Notes: generated from the sequence alone by a model not told the origin. DNA of 5,927 bases from Sphingomonadaceae bacterium (GCA_947442095.1 CANEVG010000237.1:1-5927), one strand, 5' to 3'; positions 1 to 5,851 are shown, counted from the stretch's first letter. Numbers and translations: made by a program.

Positions 1-71
1 AGCCCCGTTGCGCCCCATAGGCTCTGGTTGCCATCACGCATCGTCACGTCGACCAACTTGAGCGCCGTCAT
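1..71 (-). CDS. Carboxyltransferase subunit, pyruvate carboxylase/OadA type (5' fragment)
   Basis: Only the first 23 codons lie in the window; the gene continues past the left edge. The translation begins MTALKLVDVTMRDGNQS and goes on LWGATG. This matches the first beta strand of the HMGL-like TIM-barrel carboxyltransferase domain, which in pyruvate carboxylase and oxaloacetate decarboxylase alpha reads D-T-T-x-R-D-x-x-Q-S-L. The Asp of that motif binds the catalytic metal in the family. The gene starts with ATG at 71-69, overlapping the TGA stop of the upstream biotin carboxylase (70-68) in an ATGA, so translational coupling is expected; no strong Shine-Dalgarno is visible. It would supply the missing third activity of the operon, moving CO2 from carboxybiotin to the acceptor. 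RDGNQ is intermediate between the RDAHQ of pyruvate carboxylases and the RDGxQ of HMG-CoA lyase or isopropylmalate synthase relatives, so the acceptor is uncertain. Confidence 0.8.
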   Translation of the reverse strand, partial: MTALKLVDVTMRDGNQSLWGATG

Positions 72-1402
72 GCAGGAAGTCCCGGAAGGAAGCCGGTATC
101 CACGCCGCCAAGGGCAAAGCGCGGATCGGCGGCAATACGGCGGTGAAGCCCGGTGGTGGTCGGCACACCATCGATAACGAGGTTCGCCAGTGCCGCTTGC
201 AGCATACCGACGGCAGCCTCGCGCGTGGCGCCATGGACGATCAGCTTGCCCAGCAGCGAATCGTAGAACGGCGGAACTTCGCCGCCGGCCGCGATATGGG
301 TATCGACGCGGATGCCCGGGCCTGCCGGCCATGCGGCGCGCGCGATGCGGCCCGGTGCTGGGCGGAAATCAGCCTCCGGATCTTCGGCATTGATCCGCAC
401 TTCGATGGCATGGCCGAGCGGACGGACCATGGCCTGCGTGAGGGTGAGCGGCTTGCCCGAAGCGACCAGCAATTGCTGCTCAACCAGATCGAGCCCGGTG
501 ATGGCTTCCGTCACCGGATGCTCAACCTGGATGCGCGCATTGAGTTCGAGGAAGTAAAACGAGAAGTCCGTCGCATCGACAAGGAACTCAGCCGTGCCCG
601 CACCGCGATAGGCGATATGGCGCGCAAGGCACACGGCGGCCGCTTCGATCCCGGCACGCGCGGCTTTCGGCATGGCGGGGGCTGGGGCCTCCTCCACCAG
701 TTTCTGGAAGCGGCGCTGGATCGAACAATCGCGCGTGCCAAGGTGGATCGCGCTGGTGCCATCGCCCAGCAGTTGCACTTCCACATGGCGGCCTTTGGCG
801 ACGAACCGTTCAACATAGACCGCTGCATTGCCAAATGCGGCCTGCGCTTCCGCCTGCGCCATATCGAGCACGCTATCGAGGTCTTCGGCGCGGTCCACGC
901 GGCGCATCCCCTTGCCGCCGCCGCCCGCCACGGCTTTTAGCAGCAGCGGATAGCCAATTTCCGCCGCGCGGGTATGAACCGCGGCGCGCGTGGCAGCCTC
1001 GCCCCCGGGCAGTACCGGGAGGCCGGCCTCCTGCGCCAGAGCCCGCGCGGCGAGCTTGTCGCCCATGCCTTCCAGCGTCGCGATGTCCGGGCCGACGAAA
1101 CCGATACCTGCTTCAGCAAGGGCGCGCGCAAAGGCGGCGTTCTCCGAAAGAAACCCATAGCCGGGATGCACGGCATCGCAGTTCGTATCCCGCGCGGCTG
1201 CGACCACCTTGTCGATCGCAAGATAGCTTTGCGGGGACGGACCGGGGCCGATCACGACCACCTCATCCGCCATCAGGGCAGGCAGCGAAGCGGCGTCGGC
1301 AGACGAAACGCCCAGCACCGTGGTGATGCCCATCCGCTGGGCCGTGCGGATCACCCGCAGCGCGATTTCGCCGCGATTGGCAATGAACAGGCGGCGGATC
1401 AT
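68..1402 (-). CDS. Biotin carboxylase subunit (AccC-like)
   Basis: This ATP-grasp enzyme (444 aa, close to the ~450 of AccC) carboxylates the biotin of its carrier protein using ATP and bicarbonate. Visible in order: N-terminal RLFIANRGEIALRVIR (4-19), HPGYGFLSEN (79-88), the ATP-binding Lys of GDK (K116), K156 followed by the Gly-rich loop GGGGKGMR (160-167), GRHVEVQ with His206, RDCSIQRRFQK (224-234), and FLELNARIQVEHPVTE (284-299) carrying E286, R290 and E294, which match E. coli E288/R292/E296. RINAEDP and YDSLLGKLI follow near the C terminus. All key catalytic residues appear intact. I chose the ATG at 1402: it has GAGGG about 9 bases upstream and puts the family N terminus at the protein start. 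A GTG at 1426 would add eight residues and overlap the carrier gene stop as GTGA. The 3' end overlaps the carboxyltransferase start. Its linkage to a non-AccAD carboxyltransferase argues against a housekeeping acetyl-CoA carboxylase role. Confidence 0.95.
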   Translation of the reverse strand: MIRRLFIANRGEIALRVIRTAQRMGITTVLGVSSADAASLPALMADEVVVIGPGPSPQSYLAIDKVVAAARDTNCDAVHPGYGFLSENAAFARALAEAGIGFVGPDIATLEGMGDKLAARALAQEAGLPVLPGGEAATRAAVHTRAAEIGYPLLLKAVAGGGGKGMRRVDRAEDLDSVLDMAQAEAQAAFGNAAVYVERFVAKGRHVEVQLLGDGTSAIHLGTRDCSIQRRFQKLVEEAPAPAMPKAARAGIEAAAVCLARHIAYRGAGTAEFLVDATDFSFYFLELNARIQVEHPVTEAITGLDLVEQQLLVASGKPLTLTQAMVRPLGHAIEVRINAEDPEADFRPAPGRIARAAWPAGPGIRVDTHIAAGGEVPPFYDSLLGKLIVHGATREAAVGMLQAALANLVIDGVPTTTGLHRRIAADPRFALGGVDTGFLPGLPA

Positions 1403-1422
1403 GACTTGGCCCTCAACACCGC

Positions 1423-1869
1423 TCACGCAAGCCGGATCAGGGGCTGGCCCTTGGCCACCATCGTGGCATTGGGCACGATCATGTCGGCAATGGTGCCCGC
1501 GCGCCCGGCATGAACCGGGTTCATCAGCTTCATGGTCTCGACAATGCCGACCACGGTCTCCGGCCCTACCACATCGCCGACCGTCACAAACGCCGGCGCG
1601 CCGGGCTGCGGCGCATGGTAGAAGGTGCCGGGCAGGGGAGCGGCTACTGCATCCGGATCCGCCGCGTGCATCGCCGCCGCCGCCGCGGCCTCAGGCGCGC
1701 TGCCGGCCCACTGCCATTCCTGTGTGAAGCCCGCTTCCGCGCCGTCTCCGCGCGCGAGCCGCAGGCGGAAACGGCGCGTTGCAAGATCGAGCTCGCGATA
1801 AGGCGAGGCTTCGATGATCGAGACGATCTCGGCAATGTCCTCGGCAGTGAGCGGCAGGTCCTCGCTCAT
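1423..1869 (-). CDS. Biotin carboxyl carrier protein (AccB-like)
   Basis: A 148-aa carrier that shuttles carboxybiotin between the biotin carboxylase and the carboxyltransferase. The biotinylation motif ETMKLMN has its lysine at K114 (codon 1528-1530). The biotinyl domain spans about 78-148, starting PLPGTFYHAP and ending QPLIRLA. The PQPGAPAFV segment (87-95) aligns with the 'thumb' loop typical of acetyl-CoA carboxylase carriers. The N terminus (about 8-40, DIAEIVSIIE...FRLRLAR) resembles the AccB N-terminal region, and an Ala/Pro-rich linker with six consecutive alanines (61-66) joins the two parts. Start ATG at 1869-1867 overlaps the TGA of the Tm-1-like gene (1868-1866) as ATGA, with AAGG just upstream. 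Its TGA (1425-1423) overlaps an alternative GTG start of the next gene. It probably belongs to this operon's own carboxylase rather than the housekeeping enzyme; biotinylation by the host BirA ligase is expected. Confidence 0.95.
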   Translation of the reverse strand: MSEDLPLTAEDIAEIVSIIEASPYRELDLATRRFRLRLARGDGAEAGFTQEWQWAGSAPEAAAAAAMHAADPDAVAAPLPGTFYHAPQPGAPAFVTVGDVVGPETVVGIVETMKLMNPVHAGRAGTIADMIVPNATMVAKGQPLIRLA

Positions 1870-3110
1870 ACCTTGGCTGCCAGAAGTTCGCGCGACGCGG
1901 CAACAATCGCGTCCGAGAAGGCCTGATCGTTGAAGTGCGCATTGATCGCGGTCACCGGCACGTTCGCCGGCATCACCTCGCGCAAATAGGCCGCAAATGG
2001 CGGCGGCACGCTGGGGTCCATCAGGTGGCCGGCCGGGCTGTCGTGGTTCGAGAAACCGTGCAGTGGGGTAAACACCCGCACTGGCCCCTTGGCATCCCGC
2101 ACATTGGCGGCGAGGTGATTGGCGAGCATCTTGAGGTCCTCGAACGTCGTACGCACGGCGGTCAGCTGCGGGTTGTGCTCGTGATAGCGCCGCCCCGGAA
2201 ACTGCGCGCGCGCGGCATCGATCGGCCCGCCGATGATGAAATCGGCATTGCCGGGCGCCAGGATCGTGGGAATGCCCTTAAGCAGCGCGGCGCGTCCCCG
2301 GTCCGGTCCCGTATCGGCAAGCCCGCCGAAGATATGATCGATGATCTCGGTCTGCGATAGATCGAGCACCAGCGCCACGTCCTTGCCCGCCGCCAGCCCG
2401 TCGAGCGTCGGCCCGCCTGCGCCTGAGGAGTGGAACACCATGACTTCGCAGCCATCACCCTCCAGTGCCTCGCGAATGCGGCGTACGCTGGCTTCGGTGG
2501 TGCCGAGCGTGGTGATGAGCACCAGCGGGCGCTGCGCAGCCGCCTTGGGATCGTATCCCTTAGCCATGCCCGCTACCGCATTAGCAGCATTGCGGAACAC
2601 GTCGCGGCTGATCGAATTGAGCCCGGAGATGTCCGTCACCGCGTTCATCATCGCGATGTCCTGCACACCCATGTAGGGCTTGGTGAACCCCGAGGCCATC
2701 GTCGAAACGATGAGCCGCGGCAGACCGAAGGGGAAGCTCTGCATCAGCGCGCCCGCCAGCGCCGAGCCCATTGAGCCGCCGACCGCAAGAATGCCGGAAA
2801 CGGGGTCCTTGGCATTCCAGGCATGGGCAGCGGCAATCGCGCCCCGGATCATCGCATCCTGACACTTGCCCTCATGCCCCAGCGCGCGAACCTGCTCGAT
2901 GGTCATGCCGGCGGCCGCTGCGACCTCCTCGGGCGAAATCTCCGCGCCGCCGACCGTGCGGCGCACGCTGGGGTCAAGGTGCACGACGCGCACGCCTGCG
3001 GCTTCCAGCGCGGCGCGGACAAAGCGCGCTTCCTCTTCCTTGGTGTCTTGCGTGACGATCAGCAGAACGCTTGGCAGCAAGGCGCTCGAAATGCTGGATG
3101 TCTCGGTCAT
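1866..3110 (-). CDS. UPF0261 / Tm-1-like ATP-binding domain protein
   Basis: A 414-aa cytoplasmic protein of the UPF0261 family, whose plant relative is the N-terminal part of tomato Tm-1, a resistance protein that binds tobamovirus replicase. The bacterial function is unknown. Family hallmarks visible: a Rossmann-like start LPSVLLIVTQDTKEEEARFV (12-31), GILAVGGSMGSALA (106-119), LIVSTMASG (133-141), DIAMMNAVTDISGLN (151-165), MVFHSSGAGGPT (224-235), YHEHNPQLTAVRTT (309-322) and TPLHGFSNHDSPAGHLMDP (348-366). Length and motif order are full for the family. I chose ATG 3110, which has GAGG six bases upstream (GGAGAGGAAAACC); a longer frame opening at 3173 would add 21 residues with no family similarity and would run through the putative operator region. 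It is the first cistron of the carboxylase operon and overlaps the carrier gene by four bases. That implies a role tied to the carboxylase substrate or product, but the reaction is not known. Confidence 0.92.
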   Translation of the reverse strand: MTETSSISSALLPSVLLIVTQDTKEEEARFVRAALEAAGVRVVHLDPSVRRTVGGAEISPEEVAAAAGMTIEQVRALGHEGKCQDAMIRGAIAAAHAWNAKDPVSGILAVGGSMGSALAGALMQSFPFGLPRLIVSTMASGFTKPYMGVQDIAMMNAVTDISGLNSISRDVFRNAANAVAGMAKGYDPKAAAQRPLVLITTLGTTEASVRRIREALEGDGCEVMVFHSSGAGGPTLDGLAAGKDVALVLDLSQTEIIDHIFGGLADTGPDRGRAALLKGIPTILAPGNADFIIGGPIDAARAQFPGRRYHEHNPQLTAVRTTFEDLKMLANHLAANVRDAKGPVRVFTPLHGFSNHDSPAGHLMDPSVPPPFAAYLREVMPANVPVTAINAHFNDQAFSDAIVAASRELLAAKV

Positions 3111-3153
3111 GGTTTTCCTCTCCGTTCTCTCAAGAGTGCGACATCCCGGTTGA

Positions 3154-3175
3154 CTTTGCACGGCGGTATGCAAAG
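3154..3175. repeat. Perfect 7-bp inverted repeat CTTTGCA-N8-TGCAAAG
   Basis: CTTTGCA at 3154-3160 and TGCAAAG at 3169-3175 are exact reverse complements with an 8-base spacer. The arm centres lie 15 bases apart, not an ideal single helical turn. The repeat overlaps the 3' edge of the TTGACT hexamer. It may be a second regulator site or chance; there is no similar site elsewhere in the window. Confidence 0.4.
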
Positions 3176-3186
3176 CAAGCGTTCCA

Positions 3187-3205
3187 TTTGGTGAAACTCA
3201 CCAAA
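3187..3205. promoter_or_regulatory. Candidate IclR-family operator, 19-bp palindrome
   Basis: TTTGGTGA-AAC-TCACCAAA is a perfect 8-bp inverted repeat with a 3-base spacer, centred 62 bases before the regulator start and 86 bases from the Tm-1-like start. IclR-family dimers typically bind short palindromes in the divergent region next to their own gene, and many repress themselves while controlling the neighbouring operon. Size and position fit that pattern. The assignment is inference from symmetry and location. Confidence 0.55.
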
Positions 3206-3257
3206 ACGCCCACAGGGCTCACAAGAAGGCGCGGAGCAGCCGCGCCGGAACGGGAAG

Positions 3258-4085
3258 ATGCTTGAACGCAAAGTGAAAACGGTGCGCGCGCTGGAACGCG
3301 GGCTGGACGTGCTGCTCGAAGTGCAGGCGCAGCGCGCTGTCAGTTTGCACGAACTTCACAAGGCCCTGGGGCTCCCCAAGGCGACCCTGCTGCGCATGCT
3401 GCTGACCCTCGGGCGCAAGGGACTCGTGTGGCAGCGCCTCGCCGATGGTGCCTACCTGCCACACCTTGGCGCGGCGGCGCGGATAACCGGCGTGCCGGTG
3501 GAGCAGATCGCGCAGGTTGCTTCGCCCTATATGAAGGCGCTTTCGACCAAGGTGGCATGGCCTTCCGTGCTCGCTGCCCCACGGCTCGATCACATGGAGA
3601 TTGTCGAGACGAACAGCCCGCTGTTCCGGCTCGACTCGGCCACGCTCGGCCCGGTCGGGGTCAAGCTGTCCTACATTCACACGGCCACGGGCCGTGCTTA
3701 TCTCGCTGCATGTCACGAGAGTGAGCGTGACGCGATCATTGCACGCCTGCGCCCCAAGGACGCGATCCAGGGTTCGGAAGACGACTTGCGCGCGATCCTA
3801 AAGGAAACGCAAGAGCGCGGGTATGCCGCGCGCGAACCACTGCATCCTTGGCCCGATCGCTCGAAGCAGTTGGTGCTGCGCGACGGGCGCCGCTCGATGG
3901 CCGTGGCGATCATGGCGGGCGGCTCTCCGGTCGGCACGATCAACCTCACCTGGCCGGCCAAGCGCGGAACGGACGAAGCGGTCATGCTGCGACATCTTGA
4001 AGCCTTGCAGCAGACTGCGCGGGCCATCGGCCATGCTGTGGCGGTGCAGTCCGAGGGCAAGCCTGTGGGCGGAGGTGGTCTGTAA
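3258..4085 (+). CDS. IclR-family transcriptional regulator (MhpR-like)
   Basis: A 275-aa regulator of normal length for the family. The N-terminal winged helix-turn-helix covers about residues 5-65: KTVRALERGLDVL opens it, and SLHELHKALGLPKATLLRMLLTL contains the recognition helix, followed by the wing around DGAYLPH. The effector domain runs from about 75 to 265, with VAWPSVLAAPRLDHMEIVE, a TATGRAYLAAC segment (ligand-pocket region of IclR proteins) and the late strand SMAVAIMAGGSPVGTINL. The KTVRALERGL start and VAWP...TATGRAYLA spacing recall E. coli MhpR, which activates 3-hydroxyphenylpropionate degradation, so an aromatic or aryl-acid effector is plausible but unproven. ATG 3258 has GGAA seven bases upstream and places the HTH at the usual distance from the N terminus. 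It sits divergently from the carboxylase operon and upstream of the dehydrogenase/VOC/MFS genes, making it the likely controller of both arms. The Gly-rich tail GGGGL is unremarkable. Confidence 0.93.
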   Translation: MLERKVKTVRALERGLDVLLEVQAQRAVSLHELHKALGLPKATLLRMLLTLGRKGLVWQRLADGAYLPHLGAAARITGVPVEQIAQVASPYMKALSTKVAWPSVLAAPRLDHMEIVETNSPLFRLDSATLGPVGVKLSYIHTATGRAYLAACHESERDAIIARLRPKDAIQGSEDDLRAILKETQERGYAAREPLHPWPDRSKQLVLRDGRRSMAVAIMAGGSPVGTINLTWPAKRGTDEAVMLRHLEALQQTARAIGHAVAVQSEGKPVGGGGL

Positions 4086-4202
4086 GGCTGATCCTTGCAC
4101 CATCGTACCATACATTCCACCCCGTGAAATCTGTTAGTGTAGCTGATTAAATAACCCTATGCCTGTGCGAGAGTCTCGTTTGGAGAAGAGGGGAACACGC
4201 CG
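4086..4202 (+). promoter_or_regulatory. Intergenic region with weak promoter candidate for dehydrogenase operon
   Basis: This 117-base gap is visibly more AT-rich than its surroundings, especially 4125-4160. One plausible sigma-70 pair is GTGAAA (4124-4129) and TTAAAT (4147-4152) with a 17-base spacer, each hexamer matching four of six consensus bases. It would give a leader of roughly 45 bases. A small 11-base palindrome CGAGA-G-TCTCG lies at 4168-4178. The ribosome binding site GGAGAAGAGGGG (4182-4193) precedes ATG 4203 by nine bases. No full copy of the 3187-3205 palindrome is present, and no terminator-like hairpin follows the regulator gene. Confidence 0.35.
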
Positions 4203-5216
4203 ATGCGGCAGTGGGTAATCCGTGAGGGAGCGTCAACGCTGGGCGACATGATGCTGCGCGACGTTCCGGAGCCGCAACCCGGCCCGGGCAAGGTACTGGT
4301 GCGTGTGCGCGCCTGCTCGCTCAACTACCGCGATCAACTCATCCCGCTGGGCCGCTACATGGGCACCACGGTCAGCATGGATACGGTGCCCCTGTCCGAT
4401 GGCGCAGGCGAAGTGGTGGCGGTCGGTTCTGGCGTCACCGGGTTCAAGGCCGGAGACCGGGTGGCGGGCAGCTTCTTCCAGAACTGGATCGACGGACCGC
4501 CCAATCCGGGCGCAGGCCCTGCGCTGGGTGCGCCGCCCGCACCCGGCATGCTGCAGGATCTGGTGGTACTGCCCGAACATGGCGTGGTGCCGCTGGCCCA
4601 AAGCCTCTCGTTCGAAGAAGCCGCATGCCTGCCTTGCGCGGGCGTCACGGCCTGGAATGCGCTGATGGAAGGACCGCAGCCGCTGCGTGCAGGTGAAAGC
4701 GTGCTGGTGCTCGGATCGGGCGGGGTTTCCTTGCTGGCGCTGCAGATCGCCAAGGCCGCAGGTGCGCAAGTGATCGCAACCAGCGCATCGGACGACAAGC
4801 TGGCCCGCGTCTCGGCGCTAGGCGCGGACAAGACCGTGAACTATCGCACCACGCCGGAATGGGGCTTGGCTGCAGCTGATCTGGCGGGCGGCGGCGTTGA
4901 TCATGTCGTCGAAGTCGGCGGCGCGGGGACACTGAAACAGAGCATTGCGGCCGTCGGTTTCGGCGGCGAGATCGCGCTGATCGGCGTTCTGACCCGCGAG
5001 GGTGACACCAGCCCGCATGGCCTGATGTTCAAGGGCGCGAGCATTCGCGGTATCTTTGTCGGCTCGCGCGGCATGGCGGTGCGCCTCAATGCCTTTATCG
5101 ACACGCACGCGATCAAGCCGGTCGTGGACCGCACGTTCGCGATGGAACACGCGCTCGATGCCTATCGCTACCAGGCCTCGCCCGATCTGTTCGGAAAAGT
5201 CGTGATCACGCTTTAG
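4203..5216 (+). CDS. Zinc-less medium-chain dehydrogenase/reductase (quinone-oxidoreductase-like)
   Basis: A 337-aa soluble NAD(P)H-dependent oxidoreductase of the MDR superfamily, near the usual length. The GroES-like catalytic domain (about 1-125) has LNYRDQL (40-46) and SDGAGEVVAVGSGVTGFKAGDRV (65-87). The Rossmann domain (about 126-290) has the nucleotide motif VLVLGSGGVS (167-176), then ALGADKTVNY (206-214) and VDHVVEVGGAGTL (232-244). Annotation pipelines often call such proteins alcohol dehydrogenases, but the zinc ligands are missing: the Cys of the usual G-x-C-H-x-D is N41, the His-Glu of GHE is S65-D66, and the four-Cys structural-zinc lobe is absent. Reduction of an enone or quinone, or oxidation of a substrate alcohol without zinc, are both possible. 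The start has a strong Shine-Dalgarno (GGAGAAGAGGGG). It is the first gene of a plus-strand group with the VOC and MFS genes, 117 bases after the regulator. Confidence 0.9.
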   Translation: MRQWVIREGASTLGDMMLRDVPEPQPGPGKVLVRVRACSLNYRDQLIPLGRYMGTTVSMDTVPLSDGAGEVVAVGSGVTGFKAGDRVAGSFFQNWIDGPPNPGAGPALGAPPAPGMLQDLVVLPEHGVVPLAQSLSFEEAACLPCAGVTAWNALMEGPQPLRAGESVLVLGSGGVSLLALQIAKAAGAQVIATSASDDKLARVSALGADKTVNYRTTPEWGLAAADLAGGGVDHVVEVGGAGTLKQSIAAVGFGGEIALIGVLTREGDTSPHGLMFKGASIRGIFVGSRGMAVRLNAFIDTHAIKPVVDRTFAMEHALDAYRYQASPDLFGKVVITL

Positions 5217-5234
5217 CGCGGGGCATTGCAAACA

Positions 5235-5255
5235 CGCCGGAAAACGGCGGTTTTC
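5235..5255 (+). other. Overlapping alternative hairpins between dehydrogenase and VOC genes
   Basis: Two small stems share bases. The first is CGCCG (5235-5239) paired with CGGCG (5245-5249) around a GAAAA loop, followed by G and four T, which resembles a weak intrinsic terminator. The second is GAAAAC (5240-5245) paired with GTTTTC (5250-5255) around GGCG. They cannot form together. The strong Shine-Dalgarno of the next gene begins immediately afterwards (5256). The structures are short, so any terminator or attenuator role is speculative. Confidence 0.3.
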
Positions 5256-5273
5256 AGGGAGGGGAAACGGATA

Positions 5274-5819
5274 ATGGTGCGAGTGCTAGGCTTTGGACAA
5301 CCCATCGGCGGCGTGGTGCAGACCGCGTTCGTGGTGGCGGATATCCATGCCGCGATTGCCCATTTCCAGCGCGATTGCGGCGCAGGGCCCTTCTTCCTGC
5401 TCGATCATTTCCTGGGCGAAGGACAGGTCTATCGCGGCCAGCCTTCCACTGCCGATGTCGCTATCGCGATGGGCTATGTGGGTCATATGCAAATCGAGTT
5501 GATACAGCCGCTGGACAATGAGCCCTCGGTTTACCGCGAGACGATCGAGCAGCGCGGCCATGGCTTTCACCATTTCGGGATTGCGTTCGAAGATGTCGAT
5601 GCAGCGCTGCCGGATTATCTCGGGCGCGGCCATACGCTGGCGTTTCGCGCGCTGGTGCCCACGGGCGGCTCGGTCGCCTATCTTGAAAGCGCCGATGCCG
5701 CATCGCCCGGTTTTCTCGAACTCATTCCGGCGACAGAAGGCATGAACACGCTTTTCACCAGCCAGTGGCATGCCTCGCAGAACTGGGACGGCAGCGATCC
5801 GGTGAGGCCGTTCCTGTGA
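5274..5819 (+). CDS. VOC-family (glyoxalase-fold) protein
   Basis: A 181-aa protein of the vicinal oxygen chelate superfamily, which includes glyoxalase I, methylmalonyl-CoA epimerase and ring-cleavage dioxygenases. Two beta-alpha-beta-beta-beta modules are visible: VVQTAFVVADIHAAIAHF (14-31) with MQIELIQP (72-79), and HGFHHFGIAFEDVDAAL (96-112) with FLELIP (147-152). The four metal-ligand positions appear to be Q16, E75, H99 or H100, and E149. This Gln/Glu/His/Glu set is the one found in human glyoxalase I, so a mononuclear metal site is likely retained. Substrate is unknown; an isomerase, lyase or epimerase step on a keto or CoA intermediate is a fair guess. I chose ATG 5274 because AGGGAGGGGAAA lies just upstream and the family N terminus begins there; an upstream in-frame ATG at 5226 adds 16 unrelated residues. 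It follows the dehydrogenase by 57 bases and its TGA overlaps a possible GTG start of the next gene. Confidence 0.88.
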   Translation: MVRVLGFGQPIGGVVQTAFVVADIHAAIAHFQRDCGAGPFFLLDHFLGEGQVYRGQPSTADVAIAMGYVGHMQIELIQPLDNEPSVYRETIEQRGHGFHHFGIAFEDVDAALPDYLGRGHTLAFRALVPTGGSVAYLESADAASPGFLELIPATEGMNTLFTSQWHASQNWDGSDPVRPFL

Positions 5820-5851
5820 GCGCCCCAAACAGCATGTCTGAAGGGACACCG

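Larger units (their letters stand above)
3111..3257. promoter_or_regulatory. Divergent control region between carboxylase operon and iclR-type gene
   Basis: This 147-base gap separates two divergently read units and must hold both promoters. It contains two perfect inverted repeats (3154-3175 and 3187-3205), described separately. A plus-strand TTGACT at 3150-3155 is a good -35 match, but the hexamer 17 bases further on (AAGCAA, 3173-3178) is a poor -10, so a promoter for the regulator there is only tentative. No convincing sigma-70 pair was found on the minus strand, which fits an activated promoter. Shine-Dalgarno sequences flank the region: GAGG just left of the Tm-1-like start, and GGAA at 3247-3250, seven bases before the regulator start. 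Confidence 0.55.

Noticed and set aside
143..940. Long plus-strand open frame (265 codons) opposite the biotin carboxylase gene
   Set aside because: It is a high-GC antisense shadow: the opposite strand encodes a complete biotin carboxylase with all motifs, and this frame shows no recognisable domain.
1402..1426. GTG start at 1426 for the biotin carboxylase
   Set aside because: The eight extra residues lie outside the family N terminus, and ATG 1402 has a better Shine-Dalgarno. The GTGA overlap keeps it possible, so it is noted as an alternative.
1672..1690. GCC-type triplet run, possible microsatellite
   Set aside because: It encodes the alanine run in the flexible linker of the carrier protein, which is common in AccB proteins.
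974..1926. Plus-strand open frames opposite the carrier protein and the start of the biotin carboxylase
   Set aside because: Arg/Ala-rich translations without family features, fully covered by well-supported minus-strand genes.
3219..3716. Minus-strand 165-codon frame opposite the regulator
   Set aside because: The sense strand encodes a complete IclR protein; the antisense frame has low-complexity composition and no ribosome binding site tied to an operon.
4168..4178. Palindrome CGAGA-G-TCTCG before the dehydrogenase as a second operator
   Set aside because: Only five-base arms with a single-base centre, unrelated to the 3187-3205 site; too short to call.
4233..4831. Minus-strand frames opposite the dehydrogenase
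   Set aside because: Antisense shadows of a complete MDR gene, His/Arg/Pro-rich with no domain.
5286..5849. Minus-strand 187-codon frame opposite the VOC gene
   Set aside because: The plus strand encodes a complete VOC protein with a strong Shine-Dalgarno; the antisense frame has no family signal.
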